A DNA stretch of 8,654 bases from NCBI GenBank assembly GCA_013329615.1, contig DUKA01000134.1:1-8654 (forward strand), in the 5' to 3' direction. The position numbers and the translations under genes were made by a program. This DNA comes from Candidatus Bathyarchaeota archaeon (lineage in GTDB: Archaea > Thermoproteota > Bathyarchaeia > TCS64). The notes beneath the pieces were generated by a model. That model had not been told where the DNA came from, made no database searches, and was given only the letters and a program-made list of their open reading frames with translations. This document shows positions 1 to 5,685 of this stretch, piece after piece (positions within the stretch are counted from its first letter, which is position 1; every line of letters starts with the position of its first letter).

Positions 1-177
1 AAACCTCGGTACATAATCAGAAACTAACACCTCCACGTGAGTTTTCAGCCTTTTTCGAGAATTTTCTCAGAAATGATCTTAGAATAATCCATTCGCATCT
101 TTCTCTGTGCTAAGAATCCTCGAAAGATGACACTATTAATGGTTTATCGATTTTTTCTCGATCCTTTAACGGTTTAA
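1..177. other. AT-rich left edge without an identifiable gene
   Basis: I see no gene here that I can support. One forward frame is open from the edge to a TAA at about 111-113, giving about 36 residues that match nothing I recognise. On the minus strand a strong Shine-Dalgarno-like GGAGGTG (complement of 28-34) precedes an ATG at 14-12, so a leftward gene might begin at the very edge. The gap of 13 nt is long for such a site. A weak TATA-like stretch at about 137-150 could serve the next gene. Confidence 0.4.
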
Positions 178-468
178 TTGGTGAATTTTTTGCCCCTGCG
201 AGACCTGACAGATGAACAAAAAAAGCGGATATTCTTAATCGTCTCGTCCACGCAGGAGCATTTGGAAACTATCCCATATCCAATAGACCAAATGAAGGAC
301 TGGATCGAAAATAAGTTGAAGCGCAACAGCAAAACTGTGACAAAAAGCATAGACGAGTTACATAAAATCGGCCTCATTTAGAAAACGGCAAGAAACACTA
401 TCTATGCGAATCATAACCGATTAGATGAAATTTTCCAATGCATCGACAGAAACATGCATGAAAAATGA
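178..468 (+). pseudogene. Winged-helix DNA-binding protein, interrupted by an in-frame amber codon
   Basis: The frame starts at TTG 178 (or GTG 181) and encodes 67 residues, then TAG at 379-381, then 28 more codons in the same frame to TGA at 466-468. The residues after the amber (KTARNTIYANHNRLDEIF) look like the wing and last helix of a winged-helix domain. They follow directly on the recognition-helix-like segment SKTVTKSIDELHKIGLI. I infer one ancestral protein of about 96 residues broken by a nonsense mutation. The first 67 residues alone would lack the wing. No Shine-Dalgarno is obvious, and a TATA-like stretch about 30-40 nt upstream suggests a leaderless transcript. TAG as pyrrolysine is unlikely because several neighbouring genes end in TAG. 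Its target is unknown. A sequencing error is the main alternative. Confidence 0.6.
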
Positions 469-713
469 TTTCACACCACTTTCGATTATGAGCCTAACCT
501 ACAATAATCCATAATCCTTAACCACCCAACAAGCCCATAGAATAATTGGAGGATTCAGTCCTAACTAAACACTAATCCTCAGACGAACCACACATAGTCA
601 ACAAAGGTGACCCGAGAACCGCGCGGCGATGGGTGAGACGCGAGCCACGCGGAGCCAAGACCAGCCGAGGCTCCACGAGGCACACCCCACATCCTCCAAG
701 GGTGACGAAGCCA
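469..713. other. Intergenic stretch with small inverted repeats
   Basis: Apart from a possible N-terminal extension of the next gene (GTG at 633), I see no coding sequence here. A 7-bp inverted repeat (GAGGATT at 549-555, AATCCTC at 574-580) could form a hairpin with an 18-nt loop. CCGCGCGG at 619-626 is a perfect 8-bp palindrome just upstream of the next gene and might bind a dimeric repressor. That role is a guess. Composition shifts from AT-rich to C-rich at about 600, earlier than the next gene's best start. Confidence 0.35.
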
Positions 714-1004
714 ATGGAAGCCGAACAAGACAACTGGGATGAGCTAATCAACCGCGTCGCCGAGGGACTCACCGAACAGATCCGCCGAGAATACTACCAA
801 CACTACCTACACATCGCGCGAAACCTCTCGTCACCATCCGAGAAACTCGTTTACATCTACCTAGCCCTATTCCAGCCACAGACACTAAGCACACTACGCC
901 GAGGACTCGGCCTACACGAAAACACAGTCATCAAAGCACTAAGAAGCCTCAGGGAAAAAGACCGCATACAGAGAGACGACGAATACCTCTGGTGGATAAA
1001 ATAG
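714..1004 (+). CDS. Small winged-helix transcriptional regulator (hypothetical)
   Basis: The protein has 96 residues. An acidic N-terminal helix (about 1-36) is followed by a winged-helix domain at about 42-96. The helix around 43-52 (EKLVYIYLAL), the turn-helix TLSTLRRGLGLHENTVIKALRSL at 58-80 (recognition helix about 69-80) and a short two-strand wing ending in YLWWIK fit an MarR/ArsR-like fold. I chose ATG 714 because GGTGA at 700-704 lies 9 nt upstream. The frame stays open back to GTG 633, adding 27 Pro/Arg-rich residues that look non-globular. It probably represses a nearby promoter, with an unknown target. Its codons (many CTA, ACA, CAC and C-ending codons) resemble the viral genes after 5200 rather than the flanking AT-rich DNA, which hints at viral or plasmid origin. 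Confidence 0.65.
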   Translation: MEAEQDNWDELINRVAEGLTEQIRREYYQHYLHIARNLSSPSEKLVYIYLALFQPQTLSTLRRGLGLHENTVIKALRSLREKDRIQRDDEYLWWIK

Positions 1005-1037
1005 CCACCTCTAACTAATCCAAACAACCCCGAGATG

Positions 1038-1201
1038 CTAATAGATCTCTATAGAAACCCCATCAATACCAGTAAAGTGTTTGACGTTGCGAGTAACAAT
1101 CTTCTCCTTATAGGTTCTCGCAATTCCAGCAATAATCGCATCTTCATCGACGCGAGCCGCGTATAAGCCTCGTCAGATATCGAGATGTTTTTCGCACCCA
1201 T
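1038..1201 (-). pseudogene. vapBC remnant: antitoxin N-terminus joined to toxin C-terminus by deletion
   Basis: Two frames on the minus strand carry opposite ends of a toxin-antitoxin pair. From ATG at 1201-1199 one frame reads MGAKNISISDEAYTRLASMK, the typical N-terminus of the archaeal DUF217-type VapB antitoxin. It then turns into nonsense and stops at 1051-1049. The overlapping frame reads LYAARVDEDAIIAGIARTYK, then KIVTRNVKHFTGIDGVSIEIY, and stops at TAG 1040-1038. This is the C-terminal part of a PIN-domain VapC, including the acidic residues of VDEDA and the TRNVKHF segment. About 20 antitoxin codons and about 42 toxin codons remain. The rest of vapB and the toxin's N-terminal catalytic part are gone. 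The junction lies at about 1142-1160. It cannot make a working toxin. Confidence 0.75.
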
Positions 1202-1310
1202 ACTGATCTATGTGTATTTGTGTGTAAAAATCAGGGGGATTCTATCCGTATCTCTTTACTTAAATTATTAATTCGCGTCCTTGAAAAGAACTCTTGTCGT
1301 CTTGAATACC
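1202..1310. other. Spacer between divergent toxin-antitoxin loci
   Basis: This is AT-rich and non-coding in all frames I read. It holds the divergent upstream regions of the minus-strand vapBC remnant and the plus-strand module. An AATTTAAG-like stretch (complement of about 1259-1268) could be the old promoter of the remnant. Confidence 0.4.
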
Positions 1311-1318
1311 TTTAAAAA
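1311..1318 (+). promoter_or_regulatory. Archaeal TATA-like box of the intact antitoxin-toxin operon
   Basis: TTTAAAAA lies so that transcription would start at about 1339-1342, about 26 nt downstream of its centre. That puts the start only a few bases before the in-frame GTG codons at 1346 and 1352, so the mRNA is probably leaderless or nearly so. Confidence 0.5.
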
Positions 1319-1332
1319 CATACAAGTCATAA

Positions 1333-1357
1333 GTGGGTGTGGGATGTGGGTGTGGGA
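1333..1357 (+). repeat. Tandem 12-bp duplication across the antitoxin start
   Basis: GTGGGTGTGGGA occurs at 1333-1344 and again at 1346-1357, separated by one T (period 13). The repeat supplies three in-frame GTG codons (1337, 1346, 1352) and lies just downstream of the TATA-like box. It could be a duplicated start region or a repeated operator for the AbrB-type antitoxin. Confidence 0.6.
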
Positions 1358-1606
1358 GAAATAGTAAATATCGATGAAAAAGGGCGAATAGTCATTCCCG
1401 CCGAAATTCGGAAAGTAATTGGTAGAAGAAAACTAAACGTTGAGATGACCGATAAAGACACGATAATCCTCAGAGCCGCCACAGAACGTAGCGATCTCGC
1501 AAAGAAAATCAAAAATCTCAGACTCACTGGCGATAAAACTAATGCATCTGTCAATTTCTCTGACGTAAAGGATTTCTACGGTGGTAAACGCGTTGAGAAT
1601 CCTTGA
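1352..1606 (+). CDS. vapB: AbrB/SpoVT-type antitoxin of a VapBC pair
   Basis: A short swapped-hairpin DNA-binding antitoxin. The N-terminus carries the family signature (VNIDEKGRIVIPAEIRKVIG): the K-G-R-hydrophobic-hydrophobic-P-x-x-h-R pattern of AbrB-type VapB proteins. The C-terminal half (DLAKKIKNLRLTGDKTNASV, then DVKDFYG) is the flexible region that would wrap the toxin. The frame is open from GTG 1337, but relatives begin with MGEIV or similar, so GTG 1352 (84 residues) is preferred and 1346 is possible. It overlaps the PIN gene by 26 bases, so the two are co-translated. As in this family, it should neutralise the toxin and repress its own promoter, perhaps through the tandem repeat at its start. 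Confidence 0.85.
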   Translation: MGEIVNIDEKGRIVIPAEIRKVIGRRKLNVEMTDKDTIILRAATERSDLAKKIKNLRLTGDKTNASVNFSDVKDFYGGKRVENP

Positions 1607-2045
1607 CGCTGATATATTCGCATACGCTCTATATGATGAAAGCCCCGCTCACAACCAAGCGTGGGAAACCGTAGAAAAGGCATTATCTGGTGACATAGAC
1701 CTCTTCATCACGCATACAACCATACTGGAAACCTATAATACACTATTCTGGTTCTACCGAGTGAGGCCCATTAAAACACTGCTAGAAAAACTGACACTAA
1801 CCCTCGATGGCTTGACCGTAGTTGACCCGGCGATCAGTGGTGTCCAAATCGCCCAAACCGAGAACATTCCCCTCGGCGACGGTTTCCTAATTGGAACAGC
1901 ACTAAAACATAGTAAACCGATCATCGTCACAAACGACCCCCACATCATCAAAGTTGCCCCAAAATATGGATTGATAACTGAAAACCCCATACCCGACGAA
2001 GTGAAAAAGTCGCTGTCTACATGGAAAGTCGAGTCTTCTAAATAA
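1581..2045 (+). CDS. vapC: PIN-domain ribonuclease toxin (VapC)
   Basis: A 154-residue PIN-domain protein, probably a Mg-dependent endoribonuclease cutting tRNA or rRNA when its antitoxin is lost. All four acidic positions of the active site can be matched: D9 in ILDADIF, E50 in TILETYN, D100 in PLGDGFLIGTA and D119 in IVTNDPH. The length fits the family. It starts at GTG 1581 inside the antitoxin gene. TTG 1593 is an alternative close to the conserved LDAD strand. It is the only one of the three PIN loci here with an unbroken frame and full active site, so it is probably functional. It may stabilise this stretch of chromosome or guard against viruses. Stop TAA is at 2043-2045, followed by a hairpin. 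Confidence 0.88.
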   Translation: MVNALRILDADIFAYALYDESPAHNQAWETVEKALSGDIDLFITHTTILETYNTLFWFYRVRPIKTLLEKLTLTLDGLTVVDPAISGVQIAQTENIPLGDGFLIGTALKHSKPIIVTNDPHIIKVAPKYGLITENPIPDEVKKSLSTWKVESSK

Positions 2046-2081
2046 AGAACCTTCTCAAATTACGATCCGTTCCCCAGAAAG

Positions 2082-2101
2082 CCCACGGTTTTTACCGTGG
2101 G
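2082..2101 (+). repeat. Perfect 8-bp hairpin, possible IS605/TnpB right-end relic
   Basis: CCCACGGT and ACCGTGGG flank a TTTT loop, followed by ATGAATGGG. There is no T-run after the stem on either strand, so it is not a classical terminator. From memory, this form (AAGCCCACGG-loop-CCGTGGGATGAAT) resembles the hairpin at the 3' end of many IS200/IS605 tnpB genes and their omega RNAs. No tnpB sequence is left beside it. It lies between two convergent toxin genes. Confidence 0.4.
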
Positions 2102-2177
2102 ATGAATGGGATAGCTGAAAGTGGTAAAACTGATTATTTTATCTAAACGACTGATTAGTGTTCATTTTTTCATCCAT

Positions 2178-2644
2178 TCACAATCTTGCGAGATCGCGAC
2201 GGGATAATAGTTCGAAGCCTGGTTTTTTCTCTTTTACAACGGCTTGATGGGGTCCGTTGTCTTTCAAATCGTGAATCAGGTTATCTTCAGTCATTAAGGC
2301 ATCACAGTTGCATATCGCCGTAGAGAGTATGATGCAGTCTAAATAATCAACCATGATTCCTCGTAGCCAATATGATATTGAGAGTACACCCTGATCGACG
2401 AATGGAGTTTTAACTAGATCTTCATCACGGGCTACAGCTTGTATCCCCCGAATAACCCTGCCCGGATTAAGCTCGCCAGATGAGACATGTTTTGCACCCT
2501 TGGCCGATAACTCGAATAGCGTAATCTCGTTGATGGAAACGTTATGCCATTTTCTCCGAAGGGAGAGCAGAATATCGGGTGGAACTCCTTAACGGAGACT
2601 CCGATGGAAGGCATCAAGTATATCGTGTCGAGTTGGATCCTCAT
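2178..2644 (-). pseudogene. vapC: PIN-domain toxin (VapC, AF0591-like), single-base frameshift
   Basis: Read on the minus strand from ATG 2644, the first frame gives MRIQLDTIYLMPSIGVSVKE and then fails. After a one-base shift at about 2578-2587 the sequence continues as PDILLSLRRKWHNVSINEI, ELSAKGAKHV, RVIRGIQAVARDEDLVKTP, VDYLDCIILSTAICNCDALM, TEDNLIHDLK, to TGA at 2180-2178. Restoring one missing base gives about 155 residues, the normal length of this archaeal PIN subfamily. Conserved acids are D6 (QLDT), E in FELSA, D in DYLDC and ED in MTEDN. A one-base deletion, real or a sequencing error, explains it. Its ATG overlaps the antitoxin stop as ATGA, so the two were translationally coupled. 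As read, no complete toxin can be made. Confidence 0.8.
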
Positions 2645-2878
2645 ATCTCCGCTTCCCTAGATAGCTGCCTTCTCTCCTTTTCGAGATCTTCCTGAGTGAC
2701 CTCTAATTCGGGCGTCTCACAGAGAAGGTCTTCGAGATTTGGCACCGGCTCAATAACGAGTTTTCCGTCCACAACTCTGTAGATGACTTTCGTAGGGGGG
2801 TTTCAAACCCAACTTCTCCCTAATCTCCTTACTCGGGAAAAGCTCACCCTTCGAACCAACCTTACTTTCCGATATCAC
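2641..2878 (-). pseudogene. vapB: AbrB-type antitoxin (VapB), single-base frameshift
   Basis: This is the partner of the minus-strand PIN gene. From GTG 2878-2876, preceded by GGTAG, the first frame reads ISESKVGSKGELFPSKEIRE and KLGLKPP. This is the AbrB signature (KGELFPSKEIR, the K-G-x-h-h-P-x-x-hR pattern). A run of six G on the + strand (2795-2800) carries one base too many. With five, the protein continues as TKVIYRVVDGKLVIEPVPNL, EDLLCETPELE, and ends in ERRQLSREAEI. The corrected length is 78 residues, normal for the family. The TGA overlaps the toxin ATG (ATGA). The homopolymer site makes either slippage mutation or an assembly error plausible. Confidence 0.78.
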
Positions 2879-2943
2879 GCCATCTACCAGATAAATTATT
2901 ATTTTCGAAGGTATTAAGCAAACCGAACCCTAGCTTTCAACAT

Positions 2944-2951
2944 ATTTAAAT
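2944..2951. promoter_or_regulatory. Palindromic TATA-like box in the divergent spacer
   Basis: ATTTAAAT is self-complementary and can be read both ways. Leftward it would start an RNA at about 2920, 42 nt before the antitoxin GTG. Rightward it would start one at about 2974, about 58 nt before the portal start. The leftward use is the better fit. The rightward one is less sure because the hairpin at 2969-2987 would sit at the RNA start. Confidence 0.4.
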
Positions 2952-2954
2952 AAT

Positions 2955-2987
2955 GCTAAAGAAAAATCCCCCACCTTTCTTGTGGGG
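2955..2987 (-). terminator. Terminator-like hairpin for leftward transcription
   Basis: On the minus strand CCCCAC and GTGGGG (2987-2982 and 2974-2969) form a 6-bp stem with a 7-nt loop, followed by GATTTTTCTTT. That is the shape of an intrinsic terminator for a leftward RNA, yet all genes to its right point rightward. It may shield the antitoxin promoter from antisense reading, or it may be the end of a leftward gene replaced by the viral block. Confidence 0.4.
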
Positions 2988-3018
2988 CTACTACCACACT
3001 CCCCGCCTTTCTATTAGT

Positions 3019-3023
3019 GGAGG
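3019..3023 (+). promoter_or_regulatory. Shine-Dalgarno site that sets the portal start
   Basis: GGAGG lies 8 nt before GTG 3032 and 5 nt before GTG 3029. It overlaps the outermost GTG at 3017, which therefore cannot use it. The 8-nt spacing matches the sites of the downstream genes, so 3032 is favoured. Confidence 0.65.
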
Positions 3024-3031
3024 AAGGGGTG

Positions 3032-4261
3032 GTGTCGGGAAATAGGGCGTGGCTCGGACTCATACCCGCGACTAGACGGCTGCTATTCGGTGGGGCAAAC
3101 CAGCCGAAGGCTCGGCGAATCGGTGAGACGAGCACCCCGACGACGAGCGAGTACTACGCCGGGATGAACGAGGACTACCGCTGGTTCAGACAGGACGAGC
3201 TTGTGCGCAAGTGCATCGTCACGAACGCCTACTTCGCCACGCTCACGGCGGGGTTCAACACCGTCATCGAGCCCACAATCGGCGACATCAACGCCGAAGA
3301 CTACGCATACGTCAAGGACGCAATGGACGCGTACAATCGGCGCGTCAACCTCGACCAGACCCTGTTCGTTGCGCAGGTAAAGCGGAGCATCTACGGCAGA
3401 GCCGGCTTCGAGATCATCCTAAACGACGATGGATCCCCTTCGTGGCTCCTCAGTCTGCAGAGCACGCGCCTGAGGCCAAAACTGAACGCGGCGTGGGAGT
3501 TGGACGCATACCAGTACGAGGGCAGGCAGAACTTCTACGCCCCCGACGAGGTGCTCTACTTCACAAACCTCGGCCTCGAAGCCGACCACGAAGGGCTGAG
3601 CGACGTCGAGCCCGTCAGGGACGCATGCACGGCGCGCCACCGCCTGCTCAGGGAGGACTTCCCCGAGATCGTCAAGAGTCTCTGGGCACCATACGTCATC
3701 CTCGAAGCCGACACCCGCGGGCTCAGCCAGGAGGAGTCCGACAAGGTCGTCGATGAACTCGTCAAGACCGCCCAAGCCGGCAAGAGCATCGCCGTCAACG
3801 AGGCGGTCAAGCCAACAGTCGTCAACCTCACCCCCGACATCGAGGGACTATCCAAGCTCCTGAGCCAAGTCGAGCAGGCGATCATGGGCAACTTCGGCAC
3901 ACCCCGATTCCTACTCGGGTGCCCAATCGAGAACCGGGCAACCGCATACGCCGAGTTGGAAGCGTACACACAAGGACCGATCGCAAACACCCAGCGCTAC
4001 CTCAAACGCGAGTTGGAGCGCCAGTGGTACGACCGCTGGACCCTGAAGCTCCTAGAGGAGGAAGGCGAGAAGGTGCCCGAGGGCTGCGACCCTCCGATCA
4101 GTGTAAAGCACAGGTGGAACCCAGTCCGGGCGGCCGACGTCTATGAGATGGCGAAGGCCGTCTCAGCCCTCTGGGGAGGCGGCTTTGGTCCCCTCGGCGG
4201 GAAGCGGGAGAAGGCTTGGGACCTCATGGGGTGGGACCCCGCCGAGCTGGAGGCCTTCTAG
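3032..4261 (+). CDS. Phage/provirus portal protein
   Basis: A protein of about 409 residues that would form the dodecameric ring at one capsid vertex through which DNA is packaged. Features shared with HK97/SPP1-type portals are the N-terminal helix region around VRKCIVTNAYFATLTAGF, the wing strand YGRAGFEIILND, the S-T-R-L-R-P segment after LLSLQ, and YAPDEVLYFTN followed by GLSDVEPVRDA. They continue with GKSIAVNEAVKPTVVNL and the stem and tunnel helices EQAIMGNFGTPRFLLG, then NRATAYAELEAYTQGPIANT. GTG 3032 is chosen from its Shine-Dalgarno site. The frame is open from GTG 3017. The stop TAG touches the next ATG directly. It is the first gene of the GC-rich block. The terminase that usually precedes a portal gene is not present in the 3 kb to its left. 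Confidence 0.9.
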   Translation: MSGNRAWLGLIPATRRLLFGGANQPKARRIGETSTPTTSEYYAGMNEDYRWFRQDELVRKCIVTNAYFATLTAGFNTVIEPTIGDINAEDYAYVKDAMDAYNRRVNLDQTLFVAQVKRSIYGRAGFEIILNDDGSPSWLLSLQSTRLRPKLNAAWELDAYQYEGRQNFYAPDEVLYFTNLGLEADHEGLSDVEPVRDACTARHRLLREDFPEIVKSLWAPYVILEADTRGLSQEESDKVVDELVKTAQAGKSIAVNEAVKPTVVNLTPDIEGLSKLLSQVEQAIMGNFGTPRFLLGCPIENRATAYAELEAYTQGPIANTQRYLKRELERQWYDRWTLKLLEEEGEKVPEGCDPPISVKHRWNPVRAADVYEMAKAVSALWGGGFGPLGGKREKAWDLMGWDPAELEAF

Positions 4262-5212
4262 ATGGCTGATTCCATCACCCTCCGCTTCTACGCGTCTCTT
4301 CAGAGCCTCTGTGAGGAGGAGAAGCGCCTCGCAACATTCTACCTCATGAACACCTCCCCCAACAGGAACGGGTGGGCGGTCACCGCCAAGGCGCTCGAGG
4401 AGGCGCTCCCCACCCTCCTCGGCAAGCCACTCGGCTGCATACCAGGCTACCGCGTCGACCACATCCACGAGCCCATGCAGGTGGGGCGCTGGGTGAGCAC
4501 CTCGAAGCCAGACGGCTACGCCATCGCCACCGCGGAGGTCACTGACGCGGCAGCCTGGGAGAAGATGACCAGCGGCGAGTGGGGTCCCGTCAGCGTCGTA
4601 ATCAAGGCGTACAAGGTCACGTGCAGCCGATGCGAAGCCGACATCACCAACGCACCGGACGCGCACGTGCTATCCGGCGAGGCGCACGAGGTCGTGGAGA
4701 GCTTCGTCTTCGACAGGGTCGACTTCGTCTCGGAGCCCGCGTACCCCCAGGCGGGCGTACTAGCAATCGGGCAGATTCTGGGGGCTTCAAAGTCAAAGGG
4801 AGGGCAGCCGGGTGCCCGCGGCGAGAGCCGGAAACCCGTGGAGGAGAACGAGTTGGAGGAACTACAAGACATCAAGAAGGAGGTTGACACCCTCAAGGCA
4901 GAGAAGGAGACCCTGAGGGGCAAGGTCGAGAAGCTCGAGGCGGAGCGCCGAGAGGAGAAGGTGCAGCGCACCCTCGAAGCACGCGCCAAGGCGCGGCTCG
5001 TCAAGGACCGCAAGCAAGAGGAGGATCGCCTCCGCAAGCTGGGGGACGACTCCCTCACAATACTCGCGGAAGACGCCGAACTACTCGCATCCAAGCCGGG
5101 CAAGAGCGCGACACAGCCCAAGGCGAAGTACACAGGTGAAGGCGGCGACTTCGAGGCCGCCGTCGAGGAGACGCGCCTCCGCCTCTTCGGCCACGGGAGG
5201 GAGAAGACTTGA
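4262..5212 (+). CDS. Prohead protease fused to coiled-coil scaffold
   Basis: This 316-residue protein has two parts. Residues about 20-172 resemble caudoviral prohead (capsid maturation) proteases. They include VDHIHEP (H67, H69), the strand GEWGPVSVVIKAYK with S111 as likely nucleophile, and DRVDFVSEPAYPQAG, the usual 'x-V-x-x-V-x-x-P-A-x-P' end of the domain. Within it CSRC (C121, C124), H135 and H142 form a possible metal-binding insert seen in some relatives. Residues about 193-260 are charged heptad-like coiled coil (LEELQDIKKEVDTLKAEKET), as in scaffold domains, then a low-complexity tail. Such fusions guide procapsid assembly and then remove the scaffold. GGAGG at 4249-4253, 8 nt before ATG, supports the start. 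The gene sits between portal and capsid genes as expected. The catalytic assignment is inference. Confidence 0.75.
   Translation: MADSITLRFYASLQSLCEEEKRLATFYLMNTSPNRNGWAVTAKALEEALPTLLGKPLGCIPGYRVDHIHEPMQVGRWVSTSKPDGYAIATAEVTDAAAWEKMTSGEWGPVSVVIKAYKVTCSRCEADITNAPDAHVLSGEAHEVVESFVFDRVDFVSEPAYPQAGVLAIGQILGASKSKGGQPGARGESRKPVEENELEELQDIKKEVDTLKAEKETLRGKVEKLEAERREEKVQRTLEARAKARLVKDRKQEEDRLRKLGDDSLTILAEDAELLASKPGKSATQPKAKYTGEGGDFEAAVEETRLRLFGHGREKT
5196..5200 (+). promoter_or_regulatory. Shine-Dalgarno site supporting a TTG start
   Basis: GGAGG lies 8 nt before TTG 5209. The TTG overlaps the stop of the protease gene as TTGA. No ATG or GTG sits nearby in frame, so the rare start is needed. Confidence 0.65.
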
Positions 5213-5685
5213 CCGCCGGTGACATCCTCAAGGGGCAGCTACTCGTCGTCGAATCCTACACCGTCAAGGCGAGCGAGGACATAGAACTCGGCGAAGTCGT
5301 CTACAACGACGGCAACGGCATACTCGCCGCACCAAACACCGTCACGGGTCCCTTCATGGTCGCCCTAGAGGCGCACGACTACAGCGAGGATTCCAGCCAC
5401 GAGGTCGAGTGCCTACTCGCCGGGTGCGTAGAGGTCCAGAAGAAGACGGGCACCGCCATAAAGAAGGGTCAAGCCGTCATGGTGAGCAGCGACGCGGGCG
5501 AAGTCATCCTCTGGGTCAAGGGAGACGCCCCAGCAGGCGGCGGGAGCCAGTACTACGACTCATCCATCGAGTCCGGCGTCCAGACCGCCCTAGACGCCAA
5601 CATCCACAGGGTAGGCGTCTGCCAGGAGGACGCGGCGAGTGGCGACACCACCGCCAAGATCTGGCTGGGGGTGGCACAGGGATGA
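5209..5685 (+). CDS. Capsid decoration protein (DUF2190-like)
   Basis: The protein has 158 residues and is mostly beta-strand. The segments KASEDIELGEVVYNDGNGIL, NTVTGPFMVALEAHDYSED, AGCVEVQKKTGTAIKKGQAV and the closing IHRVGVCQEDAASGDTTAKI match the layout of DUF2190-type head proteins. In these, a barrel core binds the outside of the capsid and stabilises it. Position between protease-scaffold and major capsid protein supports this. The start is TTG 5209, coupled to the upstream stop, and the end overlaps the capsid ATG as ATGA. Residues about 108-125 (PAGGGSQYYDSS) look like an exposed loop. Fold family is inferred from pattern only. A head-fibre base is another possibility. Confidence 0.65.
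   Translation: MTAGDILKGQLLVVESYTVKASEDIELGEVVYNDGNGILAAPNTVTGPFMVALEAHDYSEDSSHEVECLLAGCVEVQKKTGTAIKKGQAVMVSSDAGEVILWVKGDAPAGGGSQYYDSSIESGVQTALDANIHRVGVCQEDAASGDTTAKIWLGVAQG

Noticed and set aside
12..34. A leftward gene start at the left edge behind a strong GGAGGTG
   Set aside because: The spacing of 13 nt is long and only four codons are visible, so it cannot be supported as a gene.
376..384. Amber as pyrrolysine
   Set aside because: TAG ends the genes at 1004, 4261, 6575 and 7568, so it acts as a routine stop here. No stem-loop insertion signal was evident.
83..512. A 10-base direct repeat (AATAATCCAT at 83-92 and 503-512) flanking the amber-broken gene, considered as an insertion footprint or att site
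   Set aside because: Ten AT-rich bases recur easily by chance, and no transposase or integrase lies between or beside them.
2432..2644. A 70-residue minus-strand protein taken at face value
   Set aside because: Only its first 20 residues are toxin-like. After that it is the wrong frame of the frameshifted PIN gene.
1..3016. tRNA gene as integration target, or a CRISPR array, in the AT-rich half
   Set aside because: I found no cloverleaf with the conserved T-arm and no evenly spaced repeats. A covariance-model scan would be decisive.
3419..5133. Long open frames on the minus strand opposite the portal and protease genes
   Set aside because: They mirror the GC-rich codon pattern of the + strand genes, carry low-complexity Ser/Arg-rich translations and have no start signals. 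They are shadows.
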